This document shows positions 44,222-51,284 of a stretch of DNA of 51,284 bases, one piece after another. Below the pieces are notes generated by a model. That model was not told the DNA's origin. It searched no databases and saw only the letters and a program-made list of their open reading frames with translations. Made by a program: the position numbers and the translations under genes. Source of the DNA: Pseudomonadota bacterium (GTDB taxonomy: Bacteria; Desulfobacterota; Binatia; Binatales; Binataceae); assembly GCA_021323675.1 (NCBI GenBank), contig JAJPKP010000050.1, positions 1-51,284 on the forward strand. The letters run 5' to 3'. How positions within the stretch are numbered: the first letter of the stretch is position 1; every line of letters begins with the position of its first letter.

Positions 44222-44266
44222 ATCGCGCCGCCATCGCTTTTCTCCCCGTCAACGACGGCGGCCGGT

Positions 44267-45646
44267 TCAGTGGCCGAGACGGACGATGTTGCTTGGTTCG
44301 AGCAGCAGCGGAGTTATCACCCCTTGGTTGATGAACCAGGTGTCGTTGAAGTCCGTGTCGCGGCTTGGAGTGTAAAGGATGGTTGAAAATCCCGACCGGA
44401 TATCTTCATCGACCAGCGCCGTCTGAAACATCCGCTTGAATGGCCATATTGTGTCTTGCGCGCCGGGCGTCGGCCGATCGCGATAAGCGTTGAAGGTCGC
44501 AACCGTCTTCCACAGATGGCCTTCGCGATCGTACAGGTCGGACGCCGTGATAAACCATCCTTCCGAGTCGATATAGAGAATCCGCTTCGGGATCGAGACC
44601 GGGCTCCCGAGCCGCGAGGTCGGTTTCGCGGTCGCCTCGATGACGTAGAGATACCGCATCTCCCAATTTTCCGGGCACACGGTGCGGCCGCCGTCTGTCG
44701 GACAGGCGCGCTCGGGCGAGTTTGCGGCCTCGACGCACGCCAGCATCCGCTTAACGCCCAGCAGCTTGTAGTCGAAGTCTTCAATCTTCGCGGCGAAGCC
44801 GAAATAGGTGTCAGGGTCGAGCGTGTTCGCGTAGGTCGTCGAAGGACCGCCGGAGGAGTCGGCTCCGCCATTCTCGATGGTGTCCGCCAGCGTATTGGCC
44901 GCGACGCGACGCACCTTGCGCGAGAAGGAGCTATACACCCACGCGTTGTCCTCGATTCGAGGGTCCATATGACGATATCGAAGGAATCCCGCTCCTCGCA
45001 TCTCCGACGGCTCGAGCAGCGGGTAGATGGCAAAGCGGTAGCGGATTCCCGACTGGACGTAGTCCGGATCGACCGGCTTGGGCGGAATTTCAGTACGGTC
45101 GATGTTGTTGTAGAGGGCGACATGTCCGGCGGTAAACCGCTCGATCGAATCCGACACCGAAGGGTCGGCGGTCCGGCTCTCGACCTCCGCTTCGCGAATA
45201 TCGATATCGTCGGTATAAAGCGGCCGATAACTGAAATTCCACATTATCTTGAGCCCGACCTGCGGATCGTTCAGGTCGAGCAGCGGGAACGGCAGCCCCG
45301 CGACATAGTTTGAAAGTTCGCCTTCCGGCGACATCCGGACCTGCTGCGAATATTTTTCGGTCGCCGCCTTGTATGGGTTCGGCCAGTCGAGTTGCCCCGT
45401 CGGAATGATGTCCATCGTCATCCCCTGGCGTACCAGGAACTGGTTTCCGGGGCTGAGCAGGTCCGCGACCTTGTCGGCGTTCTTCGCAGTTATCACGTCG
45501 CCGGGTTTCACTTGCGTGAATCCCGCACCCGGCGAGAAGGAGATTGCAAGGGCGAGGATTGCACCGGCCAGCAGCCGGTTCACGCACCCGCTCGCGGCGC
45601 CGTGCGGCGCGGCATTCTCTGCGAGCCTATTTGTGTTTGCTGCCAC
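44267..45646 (-). CDS. DUF1329 exported protein, copy B
   Basis: A 459-residue paralogue of the neighbouring copy: VKPGDVITAKNADKV, LLSPGNQFLVRQGM, WNFSYRPLYTDDIDIR, YRHMDPRIEDNAWVYS, PENWEMRYLYVIEATAKP, PKRILYIDSEGWFITASDLY and DREGHLWKTVATFNAYRDRP align over the full length. A signal peptide ends near PGAGFTQ. GTG 45646 gives an extra N-terminal stretch; by comparison with copy A, GTG 45583 gives the expected 24-residue signal. It is the last gene of the gntR operon, 28 bases after the DUF4019 gene. No clear terminator separates it from copy A's promoter. Confidence 0.88.
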   Translation of the reverse strand: MAANTNRLAENAAPHGAASGCVNRLLAGAILALAISFSPGAGFTQVKPGDVITAKNADKVADLLSPGNQFLVRQGMTMDIIPTGQLDWPNPYKAATEKYSQQVRMSPEGELSNYVAGLPFPLLDLNDPQVGLKIMWNFSYRPLYTDDIDIREAEVESRTADPSVSDSIERFTAGHVALYNNIDRTEIPPKPVDPDYVQSGIRYRFAIYPLLEPSEMRGAGFLRYRHMDPRIEDNAWVYSSFSRKVRRVAANTLADTIENGGADSSGGPSTTYANTLDPDTYFGFAAKIEDFDYKLLGVKRMLACVEAANSPERACPTDGGRTVCPENWEMRYLYVIEATAKPTSRLGSPVSIPKRILYIDSEGWFITASDLYDREGHLWKTVATFNAYRDRPTPGAQDTIWPFKRMFQTALVDEDIRSGFSTILYTPSRDTDFNDTWFINQGVITPLLLEPSNIVRLGH

Positions 45647-45674
45647 TGTTGGTTAGCTGCGGCAGGGCGCATGC

Positions 45675-46103
45675 CTATCGGATCGAATATTCAGATACTC
45701 TCCATTTGCCGTCCGCATCCATCATCGGCACCACGATCTCGACCGCGGACTTCTTGTGCGTGAAAGAGGTGTCGTACTGAATCATGACGTAGTCCCCGTC
45801 CGGCGCTCCCGGCATCGTGGTCAGGTACTGCTCCGTCCGCAATTTGCGGCTGACCACGGAACCGAGCGCCGACCGCCAGACTGAAACCTGCTGCCTCCAC
45901 TGCTGCTTGGTCGTGACGTTGCGAAAGTAAGTCGATGCATCCAGCCAGCTCGAATTGAACTTGCCCTCGTCCACCAGCTTGAGCCATTGTTCCGCCGCGG
46001 CGGTCGCTTCTTTGGCCGCCTCGGCGCGATCGATAGTCCAGCCGCGCGTGGCCGGTCCAGCTACGACCAGGAACCCAACGAACGCCGCCAAAATCCACTT
46101 CAT
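45675..46103 (-). CDS. DUF4019 exported protein
   Basis: A 142-residue secreted protein with a signal peptide (MKWILAAFVGFLVVAGPATRG) and the DUF4019 pattern: AAEQWLKLVDEGKFNSSWLDA, YFRNVTTKQQWRQQV, RKLRTEQYLTTMPGAPDGDY, VMIQYDTSFTHKKSAVEIV and DGKWRVSEYSIR. Function is unknown; the fold is likely a small NTF2/cystatin-like sheet. ATG 46103 is the start since the signal peptide begins there. It sits between the DUF1648 membrane protein and DUF1329 copy B in the gntR operon. Confidence 0.85.
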   Translation of the reverse strand: MKWILAAFVGFLVVAGPATRGWTIDRAEAAKEATAAAEQWLKLVDEGKFNSSWLDASTYFRNVTTKQQWRQQVSVWRSALGSVVSRKLRTEQYLTTMPGAPDGDYVMIQYDTSFTHKKSAVEIVVPMMDADGKWRVSEYSIR

Positions 46104-46132
46104 CGCGATGCCGCATCCTTGCCGGCACAGTC

Positions 46133-47164
46133 CTACGAGGCGATCGACATCACAAACGCGAAGCCGAATCCAAGCGGCGCAAGCGCCAGAGCTATCAGCA
46201 CCCAGGCTCGGGCCTGGCCGAAATTGATAGTCCATCCGAGGCCGAAGCGTTTTTCGACGAACAACGCCGCATCCCTGGGATTGAAGTAGAAGATTCCGAA
46301 TTTCCAGGCCTCGTCCGGGGTTTGATCGCCAGGCCGCCGGGCCGACTGGCCCCCGACAGGTCCAATCACAATCAGATAGAGCGAACTGGCGGTCAGAATC
46401 GCCAGAACGATCAGCTCGAGCGGCCGGATATCAAGCCCCAGCGGCAAGGTCGCCGAGGCCGCCACAAAATATTCGGCGCCCAAAAACAGAGCGATCCACA
46501 CCGCGGGAAAACTGTACCGAGCGTGTTGCGCTCCGGAGTTGCGCCGCGCCCAGAACAGAAATCCGTAGCCAAAGAACGCCAGCAGCGCCGCGATCCCGCC
46601 GAGCAGCCCAAGCACTCCGTACACATGCATCGGAGTGCGTTCTATCCACAAATCGGGCTGGCCGTCGAAGCCCCAATGAATCGGATATGGATCTGGAATC
46701 TGCTGCCAGTTGGAATAGGTCCAGAACAGCACCGCCGCCATCGTGATGAGCGGCGCAATTACGAGAATCGCCAGCACCGCGGGAGGTTCGCGCCGGGAAA
46801 GGTCGGCCTCGCGCGTTTCCGAGGGCTGGACCCGATGAGGAAGTGTCGCGGCGCGCGCGCATAGAAACGCGATCAGAAAGATGACGTATTGCGCGCAGAA
46901 CGCGGCCGGACCATCCCATCCTTCCAGCCCGTTCACCGCCCCGAATGCGACGAGCAGTCCGCCAAACGCCGAGATCAATACGCCGCGGCGATAATATCTG
47001 ACAATTCTGGCGTGGCGCGGCGATCTCCGGAACTCGGGATCCACCGTGACTGAGAATGCTACCCCCGGCCTGCTGAGCTCCGGCATCAGGTACTCAAGTG
47101 ATGCGGCGGCAAGGACAACGAGACTCCATACGGGGTTCATATGGAGAACGTTGAGCCAGATCAT
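46133..47164 (-). CDS. DUF1648/DUF5808 polytopic membrane protein
   Basis: A 343-residue protein with about eight membrane helices. Its DUF1648 segment reads IPDPYPIHWGFDGQPDLWIER (the P-x-H-W-x-x-x-G motif of SdpI-like immunity/sensor proteins), and the C-terminal part WKFGIFYFNPRDAALFVEKRFGLGWTINFG is of DUF5808 type. Proteins of this kind are commonly coupled to YtrA-type GntR regulators and thought to sense envelope signals. The start codon overlaps the gntR stop by 4 bases (ATGA), so the two are translationally coupled. Confidence 0.83.
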   Translation of the reverse strand: MIWLNVLHMNPVWSLVVLAAASLEYLMPELSRPGVAFSVTVDPEFRRSPRHARIVRYYRRGVLISAFGGLLVAFGAVNGLEGWDGPAAFCAQYVIFLIAFLCARAATLPHRVQPSETREADLSRREPPAVLAILVIAPLITMAAVLFWTYSNWQQIPDPYPIHWGFDGQPDLWIERTPMHVYGVLGLLGGIAALLAFFGYGFLFWARRNSGAQHARYSFPAVWIALFLGAEYFVAASATLPLGLDIRPLELIVLAILTASSLYLIVIGPVGGQSARRPGDQTPDEAWKFGIFYFNPRDAALFVEKRFGLGWTINFGQARAWVLIALALAPLGFGFAFVMSIAS

Positions 47165-47580
47165 CTCGCGCTGCCTTTACCCTCTCGTCCCAGTAGCGCC
47201 GTAGCTGCTTCCTCGAATTCGGATCGAATTGCCTGCGGCGAAACTCCGGCGGCGCGAACCTGCGCAATCAGATCTCGCAGGCGCTGTCCGAAAGCCGATC
47301 GCACTTTCGGACTCGGAGAGGGCGTGGTGCGTGATACCACCAGCGCTCCCCTGCCGCGTTCCAGGCTGAGCCATCCCTCTTCCGCAAGGTTCCTGTAAGC
47401 TTCGGCCACGGTGTTGTGATTCACACCCAGATCCACCGCCACCTGTCGCACCGTCGGCAACCGCTCGCCCGGGCTGAATTCACGCGCCACCAGCATCGCC
47501 CTTATCTGGTCCGCGATCTGCCGGTAAACCGGAACCGGGGAACTGAGATCGATTCTGATTACTTTTTTGGAACTGCCCAT
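47161..47580 (-). CDS. GntR-family regulator, YtrA subfamily
   Basis: A 139-residue repressor with the short YtrA-type architecture: winged helix-turn-helix (PVYRQIADQIRAMLVAREFS, GERLPTVRQVAVDLGVNHNTVAEAYRNLAEEGWLSLERGRGALVV) and a C-terminal helix pair for dimerisation instead of a ligand domain. It leads the operon and very likely represses it through the operator at 47584-47602, and also the promoter of DUF1329 copy A. ATG 47580 lies only 3 bases after the operator, with no Shine-Dalgarno, so the message is probably leaderless. Confidence 0.92.
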   Translation of the reverse strand: MGSSKKVIRIDLSSPVPVYRQIADQIRAMLVAREFSPGERLPTVRQVAVDLGVNHNTVAEAYRNLAEEGWLSLERGRGALVVSRTTPSPSPKVRSAFGQRLRDLIAQVRAAGVSPQAIRSEFEEAATALLGREGKGSAR

Positions 47581-47583
47581 TGT

Positions 47584-47622
47584 TGTCTAGTTAGAGTAGA
47601 CAGATCACGCCGCGTTTGTAAA
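47584..47622 (-). promoter_or_regulatory. Autoregulatory promoter and operator of the gntR operon
   Basis: A perfect inverted repeat TGTCTA-N7-TAGACA (47584-47602) stands directly before the gntR ATG. On the - strand TTTACA (complement of 47617-47622), an 18-base spacer and TACTCT (47593-47598) form a plausible promoter in which the repeat covers the -10, as at DUF1329 copy A. Confidence 0.7.
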
Positions 47623-47716
47623 TGGCAAAAATGCCTTCCCGCAGGGCACATTGGCACGGTTCGAGGCGGAAGGCCACAGCGGCCCGGTCCCGCAGGCCGC
47701 GGCAGGTCGCGATTTC

Positions 47717-48298
47717 TCAGTGGCCGTTCGCGGCCTTTTGCGCCGCCGCCGCGGCCGCTGCCGCAGCCGCGTGCGCCTGCTTTGCCTTTTCGATCGCCGC
47801 CTTGCGCTGGTCGCCACGTGCCTGGTTCTCGGTCATCTGCTTGGCCGCTTTCGCTCCCAGCGCCTGCATCTCCCATTTCGGCTTGTTGATTTCGACCCAG
47901 CTTCCCTTTTCGAGGGCGTAGGTGAATACGAGGTACTTCAGGTTGCCCGTCGATGCGCCTTTCGAGCTGCCGGGCTTGGTCGGATCGTACTCCACTCCTC
48001 CCAGCTTCACGCTGACTACAAGCTGGTTGTGAGGGCCGTAATTGGGCAGGTACTCGAACTTCTGTTGCAGATCGACGTAGGGCTTGCCGGCGGCTCTTTT
48101 CTGATCCTGCTCATCGAAGTAAGGGCCGGCCTCATCAGATACCTTGTCGGTAAGCGATTTCTGCAGAGTCGGAGTGAGATCCTGCTGAGCGCGCGGGTTG
48201 CGAAAATTCACGGCGCCAGCCGGACCGGTTGGCATGAAAACAAGCAGCGCGGCCGCCAGAAGGGCGGCCGCGCCGGCTATGCGTCTAATCATTGTCAT
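47717..48298 (-). CDS. Exported Ala-rich protein, end of the ExbB/ExbD/VWA operon
   Basis: A 193-residue protein I cannot name. A signal peptide (residues 1-29, ALLVFMPTGPAGA) is followed by a folded part with QKSLTDKVSDEAGPYFDEQDQ, KFEYLPNYGPHNQLVVSVKL and YALEKGSWVEINKP, and a C-terminal basic helix rich in Ala, Lys and Gln (about 150-193, with a stretch of nine or more alanines). The sheet segment resembles a small periplasmic domain. It starts 53 bases after the VWA gene and probably is co-transcribed. The Ala-rich helix may be a coiled coil or contact peptidoglycan. Confidence 0.7.
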   Translation of the reverse strand: MTMIRRIAGAAALLAAALLVFMPTGPAGAVNFRNPRAQQDLTPTLQKSLTDKVSDEAGPYFDEQDQKRAAGKPYVDLQQKFEYLPNYGPHNQLVVSVKLGGVEYDPTKPGSSKGASTGNLKYLVFTYALEKGSWVEINKPKWEMQALGAKAAKQMTENQARGDQRKAAIEKAKQAHAAAAAAAAAAQKAANGH

Positions 48299-48351
48299 AC
48301 CGTCACTAACTCAAGACGGCGCGAAGCTGGGGCCTCGCCTGCAATCCGGGC

Positions 48352-49557
48352 CTACTTCTCCAGTCCGCGTCCGAAGGCCGCAACGGCGCTCTGCCACTGT
48401 TCGCCGAAGGCCAGGATCAGGACCTGCTGGTTGATGTGGGTGTCCTTGGTCAGCGACTTCATCGACCCTCCGCCCGCATTTGCCAGCACCTTATAGGCTG
48501 CCCGCGTCTGCTGATAGAACTCCGGCAGCGGCGAGATCTTCGGCGGCTCCTCGCGGTGGACCTTCAGCCAGAATTCCCGCTCGAACCGCTCATGTTCTTC
48601 CGCCGCGACGTCAACCGTGTTGAAGGTTCCGTTCTCTTCCTTGAACTTATGGATCAACTGGATCAGCGGCTGGAAATCGTCCTTGTGCGGGGGAGAATCG
48701 CCCACCAGCACGATCACCTTTTTCGCGTACGGCTTATAGTCCATCTTGTCGATTGCGTACTCGCAGGCGCCGTAGGTGTCCTCTTCCCACTCGCCTCCGC
48801 CCTTGGCGGTGATATGCGACAGGAAGTCTTCCAGCTTTTGCGGTGAAAGCGTCAGCGGCTGCACTTCCATCTTCTCGCCCTTGCCGCCGAACACCACGAT
48901 CCCGACGCGCGCGATCGGCACCAGCCGGTGGATCGACTGGATGAGCTGGCCCATCTTCGCCTTCACGTCATCGATGATCAGGTTCATCGAGCCGGTTCCG
49001 TCGATGACCAGCACCACGTCCAGTCCCTTGCGCCGGAGTTCGCCGATGAATCCGCCGAATCCCGACCCGATTCCATGGCCGTAGCCTGAACCCATTCCGC
49101 CGCCACGACCGATACCGATTCCGCCTCCGCCGGCCGCCCGGACGTAGTCGTTGGCCAGGCCCACCGCCTGGGAGGTATCGACCGCCTGCGGAGTGTCCAT
49201 CTGCTGCGGCGCGGTATCCGGCATCGGCACTTCCGGCATGTCAAGATCCTGCATCTCGCTGCCGCCGCCTCCGCCGCCGCCCGCTTCGAGGTTCACCATG
49301 ATCAGCTCGCGTCCCCGCTGCTCATGCACCGTGATGATCAGGAACAGCAGGACCAGCACGTGCAGGGCGATGGACAGAGGAAACGGGCCGATCATCAGCC
49401 GCAGCGCATCGCGGATGGCCTGAAGCCTGCTGACATCCGCCTGATCTTCTTCGGCGTGCTTCTCGGCCTCCGCCTCTCTCTTCGACATTACGCGATAAAG
49501 AACGAACGCAACGACGAAGGTCGAGATGACTAGTAGAATTGCAATTAAAGCGATCAT
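48352..49557 (-). CDS. VWA-domain protein with TonB-like membrane anchor
   Basis: A 401-residue protein. Residues 1-22 are one membrane helix, then a charged coiled stretch. A second helix, LSIALHVLVLLFLIITVHEQ (61-80), has the TonB-type SxxxH motif (Ser62, His66) that couples TonB to ExbB/ExbD. A Gly run, a Pro/Asp-rich linker (DMPEVPMPDTAPQQMDTPQ) and a second Gly-rich stretch lead to a VWA domain (about 175-400) with a MIDAS DGTGSM (186-191; the first Ser position is Thr) and VIVLVGDSPPHKDD. A TonB C-terminal domain is absent. Next to exbB and two exbD genes, this suggests a VWA output driven by proton motive force in the periplasm. Confidence 0.82.
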   Translation of the reverse strand: MIALIAILLVISTFVVAFVLYRVMSKREAEAEKHAEEDQADVSRLQAIRDALRLMIGPFPLSIALHVLVLLFLIITVHEQRGRELIMVNLEAGGGGGGGSEMQDLDMPEVPMPDTAPQQMDTPQAVDTSQAVGLANDYVRAAGGGGIGIGRGGGMGSGYGHGIGSGFGGFIGELRRKGLDVVLVIDGTGSMNLIIDDVKAKMGQLIQSIHRLVPIARVGIVVFGGKGEKMEVQPLTLSPQKLEDFLSHITAKGGGEWEEDTYGACEYAIDKMDYKPYAKKVIVLVGDSPPHKDDFQPLIQLIHKFKEENGTFNTVDVAAEEHERFEREFWLKVHREEPPKISPLPEFYQQTRAAYKVLANAGGGSMKSLTKDTHINQQVLILAFGEQWQSAVAAFGRGLEK

Positions 49558-49636
49558 AGAAAGATGTGCTCCCCGCTCAGGACGCTAAACCTTCTCCGTC
49601 CCGGGTCGAGCTCCGTTCTCCCGCCTCCATTATACC

Positions 49637-50086
49637 CTACGCTCCACCTCCGCTGGGCGCCCCTCCGCCCGGCGGAAGCTGTGAAACCGCGATCGCAATC
49701 GCCTCGGCGCCCGCACTCTTGGCGATGTCGAGGATACGGACCATGTCGCCAAGGATCACTTTGGGATCGCCCTGAAAGATGACGATTCGGTCCGAAGACT
49801 GGAGCGGCGCAAGCTGCTGCGACAGCGTAGCCTGGAGTTCCGGTTCGGTAACCTGCTTATCGCCCACCAGAATCTGATGGTCGGCGGTGTAGGTGACGAT
49901 GATGCCTTTGGGCTTGTCAGTCGTCTGGCTAGCCTCGGCTTTGGGCAGATCGACGTGCGCCGCCGACTCGATGGTGACCGCGGTGGTCACCATAAAGATG
50001 ATCAGCAGGACCAGGAAAATATCGGTCAGCGGAGTGATATTGATGTCTGCGAAGACTCCGCCGCCTTTGTTGGTACTCATTGCCAT
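49637..50086 (-). CDS. ExbD/TolR-family protein, second copy
   Basis: A 149-residue single-pass protein. The membrane helix region ADINITPLTDIFLVLLIIFMVTTAVT carries the key proton-path aspartate (Asp22) of ExbD/TolR. The periplasmic domain continues HVDLPKAEASQT, GIIVTYTADHQILVGDKQVTEPEL and IVIFQGDPKVILGDMVRILDIAKSAGAEAIAIA. It ends in a flexible Pro/Gly tail. The gene lies 57 bases after the first exbD; the two proteins are clear paralogues. Confidence 0.93.
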   Translation of the reverse strand: MAMSTNKGGGVFADINITPLTDIFLVLLIIFMVTTAVTIESAAHVDLPKAEASQTTDKPKGIIVTYTADHQILVGDKQVTEPELQATLSQQLAPLQSSDRIVIFQGDPKVILGDMVRILDIAKSAGAEAIAIAVSQLPPGGGAPSGGGA

Positions 50087-50143
50087 TGGCGAATCCTCAT
50101 GGATGCGCTCACGGACGCGGCCAGGCCGCCCCCGCTGCCGCGC

Positions 50144-50590
50144 TTATCCTCCCGACGACGCCTGGTTGGCGAGTTGCGCACCCGTCACCCGTTTGGCCGC
50201 AATCGCGATCTGCCCCGCTCCCGCCGCCTTGGCGATGTTGAGAATTCTCACCATGTCGCCCAGCAGCACTTTGCGGTCACCCTGGAACACGACGATCTTC
50301 GCATCCACCTTGCCCAGCGCTTCGCGCAGGCTCGGCAACAACTCGCGCTCGGGAACGTCCTTGGAGTTCACGAACAGCTCGTGCTGCGCCGTATAGGTCA
50401 CGATGACGCCCTTGTTCTCGGGACTGGTGTTGGTCGCATTCGGCAGGTCCACGTGCGCTGCCGACTCGATGGTGACCGAGGTGGTCACCATAAAGATGAT
50501 CAGCAGCACGAGAAAAATATCGGTCAGCGGCGTGATGTTGATGTCGGCGAAGACGCCGCCACCACCGCCGCCAGGGCCACTAATGGCCAT
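50144..50590 (-). CDS. ExbD/TolR-family protein, first copy
   Basis: A 148-residue ExbD/TolR-type protein. A Gly-rich cytoplasmic start (SGPGGGGGG) is followed by ADINITPLTDIFLVLLIIF with the conserved Asp24 and the periplasmic domain (HVDLPNATNTSPENKGVIVTY, GDRKVLLGDMVRILNIAKAAG). Start overlaps the exbB-type gene by 11 bases, showing coupling. One ExbB with two different ExbD proteins parallels AglR-AglQ-AglS of the myxobacterial gliding motor. Confidence 0.93.
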   Translation of the reverse strand: MAISGPGGGGGGVFADINITPLTDIFLVLLIIFMVTTSVTIESAAHVDLPNATNTSPENKGVIVTYTAQHELFVNSKDVPERELLPSLREALGKVDAKIVVFQGDRKVLLGDMVRILNIAKAAGAGQIAIAAKRVTGAQLANQASSGG

Positions 50591-51221
50591 GAGACTGCCT
50601 CCCCTGGAGCGCCGCGTCGATCAGGCGATCCGCGTTGATATGAAGGATGGCGTTGATGTTCTCAACCTTGACCGAGAAATAGTTGTAGAAGATAACCGCG
50701 ACGATCGCGACGGCGAGTCCGAGCGCGGTTGAAATCAACGCTTCCGAAATACCGGCCGCGACGACCGAGAAACCGCCGGTGCCCATGATCGCCATCGACT
50801 GGAACGCGACCAGGATGCCGACGACGGTGCCGAACAGCCCGATAAACGGGGCGGACGCACCCGCGGTTGCCAGGACCCAGATGTAACGCTTGAGCTCCAG
50901 GCTCTCCTGGTAGCGGCGCTCTTCATCAAGCTCCACCAGGTGCTCGCGGTCCAGCGTCTGCGAAGCGGAAATCAGCGTATGGTACACGCGTTCAGACGGG
51001 TTGGAGCGCGCCTGCGTGGCTTGCAGCGCTTCGTTGAACTTTCCGGCGCGCAATTGCGGAATCAGCGCGTCCGCCGACTTGGCCGCGCGGGGTCCGATTC
51101 CGCGCAGTGCCCACAGGCGCTCAAAAATGATCGCCAGACAAACGACCGAGATAAACAGCAGGGGATACGTCGCATAGTAACCCTGCTGTATCATCGCCAA
51201 AATGCTAAACTGAGATTGCAT
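50580..51221 (-). CDS. ExbB/TolQ/MotA-family proton channel protein
   Basis: A 213-residue protein with three membrane helices: about 15-36 (TYPLLFISVVCLAIIFERL), 112-140 (APFIGLFGTVVGILVAFQSM, with the conserved GLxGTVxG core) and 148-180 (GISEALISTALGLAVAIVAVIFYNYF, containing the conserved Glu/Thr positions). A cytoplasmic loop of about 75 residues separates the first two. It conducts protons with the ExbD proteins to do mechanical work. It starts the operon near the window edge; the ~60 bases upstream show no other gene. Confidence 0.95.
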   Translation of the reverse strand: MQSQFSILAMIQQGYYATYPLLFISVVCLAIIFERLWALRGIGPRAAKSADALIPQLRAGKFNEALQATQARSNPSERVYHTLISASQTLDREHLVELDEERRYQESLELKRYIWVLATAGASAPFIGLFGTVVGILVAFQSMAIMGTGGFSVVAAGISEALISTALGLAVAIVAVIFYNYFSVKVENINAILHINADRLIDAALQGRQSHGH

Positions 51222-51284
51222 CGCCTACCCTCACAATGTGGTTAGAATTTGAGCGGTGTAATTCTGGTTCCGCCCGAACCTTGC

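Noticed and set aside
1..51284. CRISPR arrays, rRNA genes, insertion sequences, integrases
   Set aside because: No regularly spaced direct repeats, no rRNA-like sequence, and no transposase or integrase motif were found in any frame read.

Overview
The window is about 51 kb of GC-rich bacterial DNA from a Gram-negative organism: it has outer-membrane efflux parts, ExbB/ExbD motors, signal peptides and lipoprotein signals. The content resembles uncultured soil lineages of the Binatota / Desulfobacterota_B type (paired DUF1329 proteins, a ketosynthase-like/OB-fold fusion beside an SCP2-type thiolase, a P450, a long-chain-type acyl-CoA dehydrogenase, a PHA-synthase-like protein). That placement is an inference from gene content; no rRNA or phylogenetic marker was compared.

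Region 1 (1-9.25 kb) is an accessory, defence-type island that looks less GC-rich than the rest. On the + strand, the end of hsdM and all of hsdS (type I restriction-modification) run without a gap into a protein with two GHKL ATPase modules (MORC/Hsp90-like at the N-terminus, histidine-kinase-like at the C-terminus), a receiver-domain protein with an unknown C-terminal half, and a small unknown protein. The three are tightly coupled and form the best candidate for an undescribed system. Tail to tail with them, on the - strand, lie a HigB/HigA toxin-antitoxin pair and an N6-adenine methyltransferase. A truncated antirestriction gene (ardC type) and tRNA-Ala(GGC) close the island, with the tRNA 3' end facing it, as at an integration site.

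Region 2 (9.4-14.7 kb) is an efflux module of MdtNOP type: a TolC-like lipoprotein diverges from a YtcA-like lipoprotein, an HlyD-type adaptor and an FUSC-family inner-membrane protein. Region 3 (14.8-25.4 kb) is acyl-CoA and envelope metabolism: a ketosynthase-like protein lacking its cysteine and fused to a zinc-ribbon/OB domain, a thiolase, a P450, an acyl-CoA dehydrogenase, two divergent GT-C-type membrane glycosyltransferases and a PHA synthase. Region 4 (25.4-30.3 kb, - strand) holds lutB-lutC-lutA (lactate oxidation), a SirB1-type protein and queG. Region 5 (30.4-42.4 kb) is mostly housekeeping: an A-type Fe-S carrier, FabG, a lytic transglycosylase, a stand-alone LeuA-type regulatory domain, a DCC protein, CysS, a MoxR/CbbQ ATPase, an NHL propeller, threonine aldolase, an SDR and an amino-acid permease.

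Region 6 (42.5-47.6 kb, - strand) is a small regulon. A YtrA-type GntR regulator heads an operon with a DUF1648/DUF5808 membrane protein, a DUF4019 protein and a DUF1329 protein; a second DUF1329 paralogue follows under its own promoter. The same TGTCTA-N7-TAGACA-type operator overlaps both promoters. Region 7 (47.7-51.2 kb, - strand) is a proton-motive-force module: ExbB, two ExbD proteins, a VWA-domain protein whose membrane anchor carries the TonB-type SxxxH motif, and an exported Ala-rich protein. No CRISPR array, rRNA, insertion sequence or integrase was seen.
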